Made by a program: the position numbers and the translations under genes
In this document: one piece after another, positions 1 through 11,644 of the stretch
Layout of the letters: each line of letters opens with the position of its first letter
How positions within the stretch are numbered: the stretch's first letter is position 1
Origin: Rebecca billardiae RCC1528
Taxonomy: Eukaryota > Haptophyta
Assembly (NCBI GenBank): GCA_965240325.2
Contig: OZ251247.1
Span: forward strand, 930,001 to 994,000
Length of the DNA: 64,000 nucleotides
Reading direction: 5' to 3'
The notes under the pieces: generated by a model
Seen by the model: the letters and a program-made list of their open reading frames with translations, nothing else
What the model was told of the DNA's origin: nothing
The model's database searches: none

Positions 1-1422
1 AGCAGCAGCAGGTCCCAACATGCGATATAGGCTGTGTACTGGCAGGCGGTCAAATATGTAGTTTCCTAGAAGCCACCGATCGTTACATACCCACTGTGTA
101 TATAGGCGCCATGCTGATGAATACAGCCTCATCTGATCTCGAGCTGCGAGATACGTTTTCAGACTGTGTATACGGCCACGCGTACGGCGTATTGCAGACA
201 TATTAGACCCAAAGCACCGGCCCCACGTCCTCAGCCCGGGAGTGCTCTCGGTCATAGTCAAGGTTTAAAGTCACTCGAGCCAACCGTCACCGCTCCCTGG
301 CCGAGACCTACGAGGCAGGTCAAATCTGTCGTCGTCGCAGTGCGGCACAGTGCCGAGCATGCGATTCGGCAGCAAACGTCTGCTCCAGGCGGTGGCTGGC
401 GTGTCTGCACCAAACCAGGCTGGATGGGATTGGTCCACATAGGTACGCACTACCCTGTTCCGCGCTATTTCTGGGCTTAGGGGCGGATATTCGGCCTACA
501 GAGGCTGATCCGGCGCTGTTCGGCGCTCCTGGCTGGCTGCGCGGAGCCCAACGGCAAGCGCCGGCGTGTGCAAGGTGTCAAGATTGAGACGGTCTCTGAC
601 GCTCCCGCCGGTCTTGGGCGCACCAGGGTGCATGAGGGCCCATCTGCATCTGCTTCTGCAGGCATGAGCGTCACAGGGGCGCGCTTGCAGGCACGGTCGA
701 GTGCACGTCGGACCTGTCGAATGAGCCAACCGCTGCCTGCGAGCACGTCCGCGACGTCCTGAGAGGCGAATGGGAGGCGCCCAGACGCCATCAGAGGGCA
801 CACGTGACCCATACCCAACGTACTGACCATCGCAAGTGCCACGGCAGGTGCAAACACGGGCCCTACAAGCGGAACATGACAGTTGCGAGCTCCGCGGAGG
901 TGCTGTGCGCGAGCTCGCGCCGGTCTGCTGACGGCGATTCCGGCGCAGTAGGGCAGGTTAGGCGAGCTGGGCATTCACAGACATACATGGACGATTGGTC
1001 CGAGCATCGATCTCATTGGTCCGAGTTGATCATGCGCCACACCGTGCGGTAGCGTAGCGGGCGTACGCAGCGCACCAATTCAAGCCGGCCGACGCGCGCC
1101 GCGCACGGCGCGAGGTGGCCAAGAAGCGGGTGGTGAGCCGCTGGTGGCGCAAAGGCACGGGTCAGTAGCGCCCACCAGCGTCACGCGCGCGCGCACCCGA
1201 GACCATCTCGGCGTCTCAGAGGTCGCGAGCGCGCGGCGGTCCACTGCCTCCGGCCGCTCGTGCTGGAGCGGAACCGAGCTCTGAGCGCCCGAAGGCGTCG
1301 GAGCTCGATTTTCGAGCGAGGTCCGAGAAAAAGGCTCCGCGCCACCCTAAAAGGCCGAGGGCGGAGCGAAAATGCGACGCGACTTTGCTTTTCATTTTTA
1401 AATGGGCGGTTTGGCCCCCCTA
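1..1422. repeat. Segmental direct repeat, copy 1
   Basis: This stretch is repeated at 3570-4958 in the same orientation with only scattered substitutions and small indels; positions 33-38 correspond to 3570-3575. Its first 38 bases also match 1720-1757, so the original arrangement was a head-to-tail duplication of a unit of about 1.72 kb. I see no convincing gene in it: the short ORFs do not resemble known families and are not favoured by substitutions between copies. It ends in TTTGGCCCCCCTA, which resembles a terminal inverted repeat. Confidence 0.85.
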
Positions 1423-1437
1423 AGTAGGGGGGCCAAA
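1410..1437. repeat. Perfect palindrome made of two abutting TIR-like ends
   Basis: TTTGGCCCCCCTA (1410-1422) and its exact reverse complement TAGGGGGGCCAAA (1425-1437) are separated by two bases (AG). The arms resemble the TIR of the element at 1758-3566 (TAGGGGGTCCAAGCC). The same left arm occurs at 4946-4958 without the right arm. This is what two related element ends lying head to head would look like. Confidence 0.75.
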
Positions 1438-1719
1438 GAGGCACTGTAGCGTTACTGACGGCCACGAGCGCGCGTCCTAGCGAGTGTTTAGAGCTGATTT
1501 CGGGCTGGATCATTTGCCCTCTGGAGGGGTCTGGGCCGGCCATGTAAAAAAATCAGGTGCACATACCCTGAATATAGGGCGTAACGGCTAGCATATTTAC
1601 TTATTAGAATGAGCCTGAACTTATCGGAAACGGTATGTAACGGCCGTCCTATATGTGACATATAGACCATGTCGACCTCACTTTGATAGAGCATCTCAGC
1701 GAGATCGTTCTGAGTCCCC
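1438..1719. other. Unique remainder of the first repeat unit
   Basis: About 280 bases between the palindrome and the start of the second repeat unit. It is lower in GC than most of the window. I see no gene, RNA or clear repeat in it. Confidence 0.5.
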
Positions 1720-1757
1720 AGCAGCAGCAGGTCCCAACATGCGATATAGGCTGTGTA
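1720..1757. repeat. Left fragment of direct repeat copy 2
   Basis: These 38 bases equal window positions 1-38. They are the start of the second repeat unit, which is interrupted here by the inserted element and resumes at 3570. The last six bases, TGTGTA (1752-1757), recur on the other side of the insertion. Confidence 0.85.
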
Positions 1758-3566
1758 TAGGGGGTCCAAGCCGCGGAATTAAAAATCGAAAATCGACTGA
1801 CCGATTTCGCGGTGACCATTTCCGAACATTGTTGCCTCGAATTGCGGCAGCACGGGCCGCGGCCGTTCAGAGCACGGTCGAGCCCGAGATCGGGCGAGTA
1901 GCACGCCTGGGCGGTGGACTTCATCGTCGCGTCGGCGCGGCGGAGCGCGCTCTGGCGTCAGAGGCGCGCGGGCGGGCGAGTCAGGGTGGCCACCATGACA
2001 GCGGTCGACCAAATGATCGCTGGCAGCTCGCTCTCACCGGACATCTTGAACCTCACAGCCCCGCTCTGCGCGCCGTTCGAACTCTCATCCGGATGAGCGC
2101 GGACAACGCAGCCCCGGTTTCAGGTGAAGCGTGCACGCTGCGCGCTGGTTTACACCTGGTTTAGCTTGTCCATGATGAGCATGAATGACCCCCCGGCGCT
2201 CGGCCTGGTGCGTGCAGTGCTCACCTCCCCACGCGCTGCGCATGCACTCGCGCGATCGCTGGCCGCTCGTTCGCAAACGGGAGTGCGCGGCAGTCGTGGG
2301 TGGTAAGCAAGCTCGGCGACCCTGTGTACGCGCGGGGCCTGTCTTCCAGCTCACAGTAGTACCGCCAGAAGCTCCAGCCGGCACGTGTCGGCTTGTTTGT
2401 TGTGCCACTTGGCGTGCCGCTTGGCTGCATGCAGCAGCCGAGCTGCGCTGAGGCGAAGAGCGTGCACCTTGTCACGAACGTCAAGCTTGCTGCGGAGCAA
2501 ACGCGCGCCACCAAGCTCCGCTATGACCGCTGCCACATCTGCACACCGTGTCTTCGTCTCGGGAGTGCCTGCGCCACTGTTGGCGGCCGTCTTGGAGCAG
2601 CGCGCGGACTGCATGATGCTCGGGGCAGGACTGAGTGCTGCTGGGCGCGGCAGTGGAGGCAGAGAGCTCAACGCTCGCCACCGAGCAGCTCGCAGAGTCA
2701 GAGGTAAGCTGGAGCAGCCTCGACTGCAAGCGCTGTAGCCGCAGCAGAGGTGGACCGGCGGCGGCCTCGCGTGGGCTGGGGTACGACGAACGGCGACGGT
2801 GCCGGTGACACCTGAGTACGGGCAAGGAAGCCGCCCGGCACATGGCGAGCTAGTCTGCGCACGCCAGCCTCGACGGCGGAGAGGACTCTCACGCCGGGAT
2901 GGTGGCGGCATGTTTAGTGGCGGAGTTGGCCGTGTGCCGCAGCACGTGCAGCCCGCCACCGGCATCAGGCCCGCGTTCGCGGGCCGGCACTCACTGATGT
3001 GCTGAGTCCAGTGGCATGAGCCGTCTCGGCGCCGCCGTACTCCGTATTCGGATGACCCAGCAAGTAGTGAGCAAGGTACCCATGTATAGGCACTCACTTG
3101 AATACATATGGCAAAATTAACCGCATTCGATATATAGTGGGTAACATGGTGCTTGTATGCGGGTACATTCCCATAATTAAATGGGTAATGTGCTCGATCT
3201 TGGAGTAGTTTTTCATGGACGTCTACGCGCACAGCATTGTGCCCCACTTTTTCGGTATTTTCACCATAAAATCCTCTGGATAGAGGGCAGCGCTTGTCAA
3301 TAAGTAAGCCCGACCGCGTATCGTCATCTAGCTGCCATGACAAGTAGGTAACATTCGGCTGAATCTCTATGTGACACAGCGGGCGCCGCTGCGTGCGCGC
3401 GCGGCCGCGCGACGACACGCGGAGTCGGTTTTTAGTGCTTCTGGCGGCTGGGCTGGGCTCTGGGACATATTTGAGGGTGACTCCGCAAGCGTCACGCTCA
3501 TCAGACGCCTACATGGCATGGTTGTCAAATATCACCAATCGGTGGGCTGCTGGCTTGGACCCCCTA
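1758..3566. mobile_element. TIR DNA transposon-like insertion, 1.8 kb
   Basis: The left end TAGGGGGTCCAAGCC (1758-1772) is the perfect reverse complement of the right end at 3552-3566. The element sits inside the second copy of the direct repeat. The first copy (33-38) shows the uninterrupted site with one TGTGTA, whereas here TGTGTA flanks both sides (1752-1757 and 3570-3575), with three extra bases (CAG) on the right. TAGGG termini recall hAT-type elements, but the flanking duplication is not a clean 8 bp, so the superfamily is open. Part of the right half is related to 57739-58100. No complete transposase is recognised. Confidence 0.8.
2351..3418 (-). CDS. Hypothetical ORF inside the TIR element
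   Basis: This is an open frame of up to 355 codons on the minus strand within the inserted element, crossing a stretch (3080-3370) of clearly lower GC where chance openness is less likely. No ATG decides its start, and the frame is also open upstream to about 3500. The stretch around ACGVTLKYVPEPSP, and a later IQPNV...LSWQL stretch, recur in the same order in the related sequence at 57850-58045. The C-terminal part (2351-2620) has a mixed, protein-like composition with many charged residues. I do not recognise the family. It may be a transposase remnant with unrecognised introns, or only an accidental ORF. Confidence 0.3.
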   Translation of the reverse strand: MSSRGRARTQRRPLCHIEIQPNVTYLSWQLDDDTRSGLLIDKRCPLSRGFYGENTEKVGHNAVRVDVHEKLLQDRAHYPFNYGNVPAYKHHVTHYISNAVNFAICIQVSAYTWVPCSLLAGSSEYGVRRRRDGSCHWTQHISECRPANAGLMPVAGCTCCGTRPTPPLNMPPPSRRESPLRRRGWRAQTSSPCAGRLPCPYSGVTGTVAVRRTPAHARPPPVHLCCGYSACSRGCSSLPLTLRAARWRALSSLPPLPRPAALSPAPSIMQSARCSKTAANSGAGTPETKTRCADVAAVIAELGGARLLRSKLDVRDKVHALRLSAARLLHAAKRHAKWHNKQADTCRLELLAVLL

Positions 3567-3569
3567 CAG

Positions 3570-4958
3570 TGTGTACTGGCAGGCTGTCAAATATGTAGTT
3601 TCCTGGAAGCCACTGGTCGTTACATACCCACCGTGTATATAGCCGCCATGCTGATGAATACAGTCTCGCCTGATCTCGAGCTGCGAGATACGTTTTCAGA
3701 CTGTGTATACGGCCACGCGTACGGCATATTGCAGACATGATGGACCCAAAGCACCGGCCCCACGTCCTCAGCCCGGGAGTGCTCTCGGTCATAGTCAAGG
3801 TTTAAAGTCACCCGAGCCAACCGCCACCGCTCCCTGGCCGAGACCTACGAGGCAGGTCAAATCTGTCGTCGTCGCAGTGCGGCACAGTGCCGAGCATGCG
3901 ATTCGGCAGCAAACGCCTGCTCCAGGCGGTGGCTGGCGTCTCTGCACCAAACCAGGCTGGATGGGATCGGTCCATATAGGTACGCCCTACCCTGTTCCGC
4001 GCTATTTCTGGGCTTTGGGGCGGATATTCGGCCTACAGAGGCTGATCCGGCGTTGTTCGGCGCTCCTGGCTGGCTGCGCGGAGCCCACCGGCAAGCGCCG
4101 GCGTGTGCAAGGTGTCAAGATTGAGACGGTCTCTGACGCTCCCGCCGGTCTTGGGCGCACCACGGTGCATGGGGGCCCATCTGCATCTGCTTCTGCAGGC
4201 ATGAGCGTCACAGGGGCGCGCTTGCAGGCACGGTCCAGTGCTAGTCGGACCTGTCGAATGAGCCAACCGCTGCCTGCGAGCACGTCCGCGACGTCCTGAG
4301 AGGCAAATGGGAGGCGTCCCGACGCCATCAGCGGGCACACATGACCCATACCCAACGTGCTGACCATCGCAAGTGCCACGGCAGGTGCAAACACGGGCCC
4401 TACGAGCGGAAGATGGCAGTTGCGGGCTCCGCGGAGGTGTTGCGCGCGAGCTCGCGCCGGTCTGCTGACGGCGATTCCGGCGCAGTAGGGCAGGTTAGGC
4501 GAGTTGACCATGCACATACATACCTAGACACCTGCTCCGAGCACCGATCTCACCACTCCGAGTTGATCATGACCCACACCGAGCGGTAGCGTGAGAGGCG
4601 CACGCAGCGCGCCAATTCAAGCCGGCCGACGCGCGCCGCGCACGGCGCGAGGTGGCCAAGAAGCGGGTGGTGAGCCGCTGGTGGCGCAAAGGCACGGGTC
4701 AGTAGCGCCCACTAGCGTCACGCGCGCGCGCACCCGAGACCATCTCGGCGTCTCAGAGGTCGCGAGCGCGCGGCGGTCCACTGCCTCCGGCCGCTCGTCT
4801 GGAGCGGAACCGAGCTCTGAGCGCCCGAAGGCGTCGGAGCTCGATTTTCGAGCGGGGTCCGAGAAAAAGGCTCCGCGCCACCCTAAAAGCCCGAGGGCGG
4901 AGCGAAAATGCGCCGCGGCTTTGATTTTCTTTTTTAAATGGGCGGTTTGGCCCCCCTA
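3570..4958. repeat. Segmental direct repeat, copy 2 (main part)
   Basis: This is the continuation of the second repeat unit after the 1.8 kb insertion and matches 33-1422. It ends at the TIR-like TTTGGCCCCCCTA (4946-4958), after which the sequence differs from that following copy 1. I see no convincing gene. Confidence 0.85.
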
Positions 4959-5477
4959 CCGTGAGTGAGTCGCCAGCGTCATCGGTTCGAGCGAGCAGCA
5001 TGACGAGCAGTCGTAGTCGTCGTTGCTGCTGCGCCGCGGCTTGACGACGATAATAACACGCGACGCGCGCCATATCGTCGCTGGCGCGCAGTGTTCGCAG
5101 CGGCGACCTTGTTGACGATGCGACTACTACGATATTGTGCGCGGCATCGTCAGCACTCCCGATGTTCAAAACAACGCGCGGTCGAAGACGCTGCACGAGA
5201 AGCGCGCGCGACCTGGCCAGCGTGTGCGGACGACGTCCCGCAGCCGGGCGAGGCGCCTCGGAGTTAGTATTGCAGTACATACCATAGCGTCGTGCGCCAC
5301 AGCCGTGGCGACCCACCATCGGGCGCTCATGCTCGTCGGCCTACGAGCCGCCTCGCCACGAGGGTCGCCGCCGCCCGCGAGACGGTAACGCCCTGCTGCT
5401 CACTGCGCGCACAAACTAGCGTACGTCGCACCGCAATATGGGGGTATGTATCGGCCACAACCGCCCGACACGCCGCC

Positions 5478-5757
5478 CGCCTCGTCCCGCCCGCCCCGTC
5501 CCGTGCGCCCGCGCGCGCCACACGCGCGCAGCCCGCTTGCAGACGAGCTCATCACCGCGGCGATGCGCGTGGCGCGACACGGCCGGGCTGCTGCTGGGGC
5601 TGCGCGCCCGGCGCGACGCGGCTGCCTGCCGAGCCGATCGCAGCGCCGCGCCTCGCCGCCTCCGCGGCGGGTGGCGGCGGCGGCGGCGGTGGCGCGTGCG
5701 CGCCGCCCGCGCCCGCGCGCGTGTTCGCCGAGGGCGCACACCGGACGCCGAGTACGG
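5478..5757 (+). pseudogene. Decayed fragment of the glycosyltransferase last exon
   Basis: The DNA matches 28905-29190, the end of the last intron and start of the last exon of the intact gene at 22435-29714, including the acceptor region before PLADEL and the Gly tract. Small deletions break the frame, and similarity is lost just after the segment encoding PARVFA. It implies that another copy of the glycosyltransferase gene once lay upstream, so the gene pair was present at least three times. An almost identical fragment lies at 15290-15569. Confidence 0.8.
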
Positions 5758-5769
5758 GCGGTCGCCCTC

Positions 5770-6154
5770 AACATTGTACTGCCTCTCATAGAGCGGATCG
5801 TCAGACCGTTAAAAACTGCCGGATGCCATAAATATTACCCCAATACTACTATCTCGCCTGCCTGAGCTGTGTGCGACTGTGCGTCTCTTATTCTTAGTAA
5901 ACTTTATGCAAATGGGTGGAGTACCTGTCTGGTACTCATAATACTCACTGGGGAATCGCACCTGCTTATGAAAACTGGCAACCGATTTGGGCGCCAGAAT
6001 ATGATGTCATTGTTGCGTCCCAGACGCCCAAGGCTTCTCACAAAGTCATCAATGAACGCGCTCGAGCCTCGAACGAGCTCGTGGCCGATCGCAGGCTCAT
6101 CATTTGCCAGGGGCCGCCGCCATCAATCACGCGCGCTCCCCCTTACGCCCGAGC
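5770..6154 (+). promoter_or_regulatory. Lower-GC leader upstream of XKR-LRR gene A
   Basis: These roughly 385 bases are clearly poorer in GC than the surroundings and are nearly identical to 15582-15966 upstream of copy B (I saw one substitution). They lie directly before the proposed ATG and so probably contain the promoter and 5' UTR. A perfect 7-bp hairpin, GAGTACC-TGTCT-GGTACTC, sits at 5919-5937. One forward frame (5916-6110) is open and protein-like, so an upstream exon cannot be excluded. Confidence 0.45.
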
Positions 6155-9100
6155 ATGTGGCTCTTCTGCGGCAAGAATCCCTGCGGCACGCAAGCCGGTG
6201 TGCGCTCCAGTGACGAGGAGGAGCGTGGCGACGACGGCGCGCCCGAGGCACCGCCCGATGCCCGCGCCACGCTCGTCCAAGATGGCGCCGAGCCGAGCGA
6301 CGCGGCCGCGGGCGGCGACGACGGCGCGCGGCGGGGGGTGCGCGAGCGGCTCGCGGGCTGGGGCGCGGGGCGGTGGCTGCTCGTCGTCGGCGCCGCGTGC
6401 AGCGCTGTCCTCATCACCGGCGCAGCGTACCACTGGCGGCACCACATCAAGGGCTCGCTCAGCCGGCTGCAGCAGCGAGGGACGGCGGACGTGCCCGAGG
6501 ATGCGCGCTGCCTCGGGCGCGTGGGGCGGCAGGACGGGCAGTGGCTCATGGCGCCGGGCTCGACGGTCGAGCACGCTGCGCGCTGGGCCTTTGTGTTGGA
6601 CGCGTCCATCCTCGTCCTCGCCGTCGCCGCGCTGCTGCTGCTGCGCGCGTGGAAGAGCCCGGATGCGGCCGCGTCCACGGCGAAGAGCCTCTTCTCGGCG
6701 GCCATGTCCGCGTTCGACCTGTTCACAGACGCGCTGCTGGCGTCGCAGTGGTGGCGGTGCGCGCACCGGCTGTGGGCGGGCCTCGCCTTCGTCTTCACCG
6801 CCGCGGGCGCGCTGCCCACGCTCCAAGTCGCGCGCGCCGCGGCAGAGGTGGCCGCGCTGCCGCCCGATGCTTACGAGTTTGACCGCAAAGAGGTGGAAGA
6901 GCGGCTGCGCGACGCAAAGGCGCTCGAGGCGACGGTGGAGAGCGCGCCGCAGACGTACCTGCAGGGGTACGCGATGCTGCGCATCGGCGCCGTGCACGCC
7001 ACGCCGCTGGCGCTCGCCTCGCTGCTCTTCTCCGCCTCGATGATTGGCCACCACACGTACGTGTACACCATCAGCAGCGCGCTTGATTTTGCTGGTGGTC
7101 GGCCCACCGTGCAGTGGTGGAGCGTGACCGTGCCCGTGGTCGGCTGGACGGTGGGCGTGGACGACCTGGCGTGCCGCGTGGGCACGGTGATGTCCGTGCT
7201 GTGCCGCGCGCTGACGCACGGCCTCTTCGCCTGCGCGTTCCACAGCTGGCTGCTGGCGGCGCTCTCGGCGGCGGCGCTCGCGCTGGTCGCCTCCGTGCGC
7301 TACAGCGGCCACCTCAAGGTCATGGGTGCACTCGAGCGCGGAGGGCAGCTGGCGGCCTGGCGGAGCGCGGCGTGGGAGGCGGGCATCGTGTACGCCGCCG
7401 TGGGCATGGTCGACCTGAGCTCGGCGGGGTGGCTCGCGCACACGGCGCCCACCCACGTCCTGCTCGGCTGCGCGGAGGCCGCGCTGGCGGTGGCCGCGCT
7501 GCGCTGGCCGTCCGCGTGGCGCGAGGCGCAGAGCGCGCCTGCGCTGGCGGCACTCGCGTGGGCGTGGGGCTGCGCGTGGGTGGCGCACAAGGCCGTCGTC
7601 GTGCGCTTGCTGCAGCTCAAGGCAGATCCAGTGGTCGTCAGCCTCATGTGTGCGCGCGCGCGCGTGGCGACGACGTGGCGCCTGCCGCGGCGGGCTCGGG
7701 CGCGCGCGCGGCGGCGGGCGGGCGGCGCGGCCGCGGGGCGCTGTGCCAGCGGCGCGTGCGGCGCGCTCGCGTGTGCACGGGCGGGCACGCATCGCACGCG
7801 CAAGCTCGACACCCACTCACGCCCCCGCCGCGCGCCCGCTCCTTCCGCCGCGCCTCCCGCAGTTCCAACGGGATCGGCGACGCTGGCGCCACTGCCATCG
7901 CGGACGCCGTGCGCCACAGCCGCTCCCTGCAGAGGCTTGTCCTCCAGTACGTGTGCACGCGCGTGGGGGCGGGGGCGGGGGTGGCGCGGAGGGGCGGGGG
8001 TGGGTGAGCGGGTGCCAGCTGGGGCATGCGCTGCGGAAGCATGTCGAGCGCGCCGCGCCGCGCGCGCGCGCGCCGCGCGCCCTCGCGCGGTGATGTCCGA
8101 GCGCGCGCCGCGCGCGCGGCCGCGTCGGCATGCTCGGGCGCGCGCGCGGCGGCGGGCGGGCGGCGCGGCCGCGGGCGGGCGGGCGGCGCGGCCGTGGGGC
8201 GCTGTGCCAGCGGCGCGTGCGGCTCGCTCGCGCGTGCACGGGCGGGCACGCGCCGCGCGCGCGCGCTCGACACCCACTCACGCCCCCGCCGCGCGCCCGC
8301 CCCTCCCGCCGCGCCTCCCGCAGTGGCAACGGGATCGGCGACGCTGGCGCCACTGCCATCGCGGACGCCGTGCGCCACAGCCCCTCCCTGCAGGAGCTCC
8401 ACCTCGAGTACGTGTGCACGCGCGCGGGAGCGGGCACGGGGGTGGCGCGGAGGGGTGGGGGTGGGTGGGCGGGTGCCAGCCGAGGCATGTGCTGCGGACG
8501 CACGTCGAGCGCGGCGCGCCGCGCGCGCGCGCGCCGCGCGCCCTCGCGCGGTGATGTCCGAGCGCGCGCCGCGCGCGCGGCCGCGTCGGCGGGCTCGGGC
8601 GCGCGCGCTGCGGCGGGCGGGCGGCGCGGCGGCGGGCGGGCGGGCGGCGCGGCCGTGGGGCGCGCTCGCGTGTGCTCGGGCGGGCTCGCACCGCGCGCGC
8701 GCACTCGACACCCACTCACGCCCGCGCCGCGCGCCCGCCCCTCCCGCCGCGCCTCCCGCAGTTTCAACGGGATCGGCGACGCTGGCGCCACTGCCATCGC
8801 GGACGCCGTGCGCCACAGCCGCTCCCTGCAGGAGCTTGTCCTCTAGTACGTGTGCACGCGCGCGGGGGTGGGCGCGGAGGTGGCGCGGAGGGGTGGGGGT
8901 GGGTGGGTGGGCGCCAGCTGGGGCATGTGCTGCGGACGCACGTCGAGCGCTGCGCGCCGCGCGCGCGCGCGCCGCGCGCCCTCGCGCGGTGATGTCCGAG
9001 CGTGCGCCGCGCGCGCGGCCGCGTCGGCGTGCTCGGGCGCGCGCGCTGCGTCGGGCGCGGCCGCGGTGGCGGGGCGCTGTGGCAGCGGCGCAGGCGGCGC

Positions 9101-9290
9101 GCTCGCGCGTGCTCGGGCGGGCACGCTGCGCGTGCGCGCGCTCTGCCCTTGCTCACGCCCCAGCCGCGCGCCCGACACCCGTCCCCCACTGCGCGCCTCC
9201 CGCAGTTACAATCGCCTCAGCGAGGCGGGCAAGAAGGCGGTGCGCGAGGCGTGGGAGCAGAGCGGCAAGGAGGGCAGGCTGGAGCTGTGA
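6155..9290 (+). CDS. XK-related membrane protein with LRR tail, copy A
   Basis: Five exons: 6155-7647, 7863-7946, 8324-8407, 8762-8845 and 9206-9290, all joined in phase 2, giving 609 aa. Exon 1 encodes an acidic N-terminus (1-65) followed by about nine hydrophobic segments. The DLFTD motif (about 188-192) and ESAPQTYLQ (262-270) are hallmarks of XK-related proteins (CED-8/Xkr8), which scramble phospholipids between membrane leaflets. Each 84-nt exon encodes one 28-residue ribonuclease-inhibitor-type LRR (IGDAGATAIADAV...LxLxxN); three internal repeats and a C-terminal cap (SEAGKKAVREAW) follow. The ATG at 6155 is the first in frame after the leader. The XKR-LRR fusion is seen directly; scramblase or receptor function is inferred. 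A longer paralogue lies at 15967-20877. Confidence 0.82.
7863..9205 (+). repeat. LRR exon-intron tandem units, copy A
   Basis: Exon starts at 7863, 8324, 8762 and 9206 are spaced 461, 438 and 444 bases. Each unit is an 84-nt LRR exon followed by an intron of about 354-377 nt that begins GTACGTGTGCACGCG and ends CGCCTCCCGCAG with a conserved CACTCAC before the acceptor. Introns are nearly as similar to each other as the exons, so whole exon-intron units were duplicated rather than exons alone. Confidence 0.9.
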
Positions 9291-10828
9291 TGTGCAGCTC
9301 CGGTGCCGCCGAGAGGCGATGGGTGGGGAGACTGCTTGCGTCGGCAGGGCCTGGGACGAGCACCGGCCCGCCCGCGCTGCGCTGGCGCTGCTCGGGCAGT
9401 GGCAGTGCATGCAGTCGTCGGTGATGAGGGCACCGCGCGGCGCCGTGGGCGGCGCCGCCCAACCGACGAGCGCTTGCGCGCTGCACGGCGGCAGTGACGA
9501 CGGCCGGCATCGTTCGAGAGCGGCGGGCGTAGACGGCGCGGGCGCAGGTCGGCGCGCACAAGTGGAGGCGTCGTTTTTCATTCGATCGGCGTGGCGCCGT
9601 GCGCAGTGCTCGCCTCCGGCTTCCGACTCGACTCGACTCGGCCCAGCGCGCCGCGGGCTCGGCCGGCGCCGCGGCGCGGCGCGCGGTATTGGCCGAGCTC
9701 GCACGCCGCACGGCTACGGTGACGACGGGCTCGGCGGAAAGTGGGTGTCGTCAGCGTTGGCGAAGCTCTGCGCGCACGGGTGGAGGCGTTTCGACCAGGT
9801 CACATGGCGTGGAGCCGTGCTCGCTCGCCGGCTTCGGAAATCGACTCGGTCGGCGCTCAGTCAGCAGCGCGTGCGCGTGGTCGCGCAGAAGAGGCCGCGC
9901 GTGGCGACGCCGCAGCTGCGCAGTGCTGATGTGAGGAGTAGTCATCGCAGCGACGAAACAGCCCAGCAGTGCCGCCCCGCTTCGAATCGGCTTCGATCTC
10001 GCTCGGAGCTGATCGACACCCGGACGATCACGATCGGACCTGTCGTCAGCGTTAATGGTGGTGCGCTCGGCAGCACCACTAGCTGGTGCCGTTCGAAACA
10101 GTGCGCACGACGGCGCACGCAGCAAGCAGCTAGTAAGATGGCGCGGCCGAGCAAGCCGTGTGCATGCAGCTACAGCCTACAGGATCGCGCAGTGGGCGCG
10201 CGCCGCACCACCACTGCTGACCGCACCGCGACGCACGCCCCGCAGAGCCCGGAGCTCGTCGTCAGCGTGACGCCGGCACGGCAGCGCCCACAGAATCCGC
10301 CAGCTCGTCCGGGGCGAGGCGAGCGCCGTCGATTCGCGCCGCGGCACCGAGCTCAGCCGCTCCCGCTGCAGCCGCCGCCGCCGTGAGACTTCACTCGTGC
10401 GACGTCTCCAACGACGTGCTGCGCGAGCTGCACCCTGAAATCGGAGGGGGCCGCCGGCGCGCCATGCTCGCGCGCCTCCCAGCACAGTGAGGATCTGCAT
10501 CGCAGTGGGTCAGCGTGTGCGAAGTGCTGTGCACGTCCACGCGCATGGTGCCACACGACACGACGCTCAATCATCGTCAAGGACAGCCAGCCGCCGCGAG
10601 TAACGCCGCCATCGTTGCTCGGCGGCGGAGAAGAGTACCAGACAGACGTGTGTCCTCTGGTTTTGATGACGATGCTGAAATAAAAGCCGCCCGGGCGCCG
10701 CATCCAAAGTGCCGGAGCCACGGGTTTAAATTGCATGATGATTTACAAGTGCGGCATCTCCGCCGCCGCCGCAGGAGCCAGGACGCAGCGATCCGGTGTG
10801 ACGCTGGCCCACACGCGACGAATCGACG
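9291..10828. other. Spacer between XKR-LRR A and the glycosyltransferase fragment
   Basis: This spacer is colinear with 20878-22434 with small indels. It should hold the 3' UTR of the upstream gene and the promoter of the downstream one; AATAAA occurs at 10678. A short frame at 10392-10490 (SNDVLRELHPEIGGG) looks like an exon remnant but is broken by indels in the other copy. No other gene is visible. Confidence 0.6.
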
Positions 10829-11605
10829 ATGGCCGTCATCACCAGCATCAGCTCGGGGGCGGTGGGCGCCGCTGCGCCCACCGCGCGCCCGCACGCGCGT
10901 GCGTGGCGGGGAACGCCGTGGCGAGGGACGCCGTGCCGGGGCGACGTCGGCCCGCGCCCCGCGCCGTGCGCCGCCTCGGCGCCCGCGCGTCGCCCTGTGG
11001 CTGTGGCAGCGCGTGCGCGGCTGCTGCTGCTGCCGCTGCTGCTCGGCGGCGCGACGGGCGCGGCGGCGGCTGCGGCGGCAGCAGCGCCGCCACCGACGTA
11101 CGCGGCGGGGGCGGACGCGCTGCTGCTCGACGACGTGCACGCAGGCGACTTTGTGCTCGGCGCCCGCGCCAGCCTCGCCACCGCACCGCCGCCGCCGGCC
11201 CCGTCCGCGCGCTGCCTCGCCGCTGTAGCAGCGATGCCGCGCGCGCCCGCCGCCGACGGCGGCGGCCCCGGCGCCGGCGGCGACGGGGCGGGGCGCGCGC
11301 GCCCCGCGCCGCTGCTCCCGCCCGAGTGCGCGTGGCAGGCGGCCGCGCTGTGGGCGTTCCCCGCCTCCGGGGTGGGCTGGGTGGGCGCGCTGCTGCAGAG
11401 GGCGGCGGGCTGGGCGGTGGGGGTGGCGCCGGGCGCGGGGAGGGGCGCGGGCGCGGCGGGGCGGCAGGGCGGGCGGACGCGCGGGTGCGAGCACCGCGCG
11501 CTCGCCATCGTCGCCGAGTCCACCGCCACGCCACACGCGGTGCTGCGCCACTGGGCGGGCGCCAACAGGGCGCGCGCCCTCACGCACGCGGCGCCGCGCG
11601 GGCTG

Positions 11606-11644
<39 letters not shown>

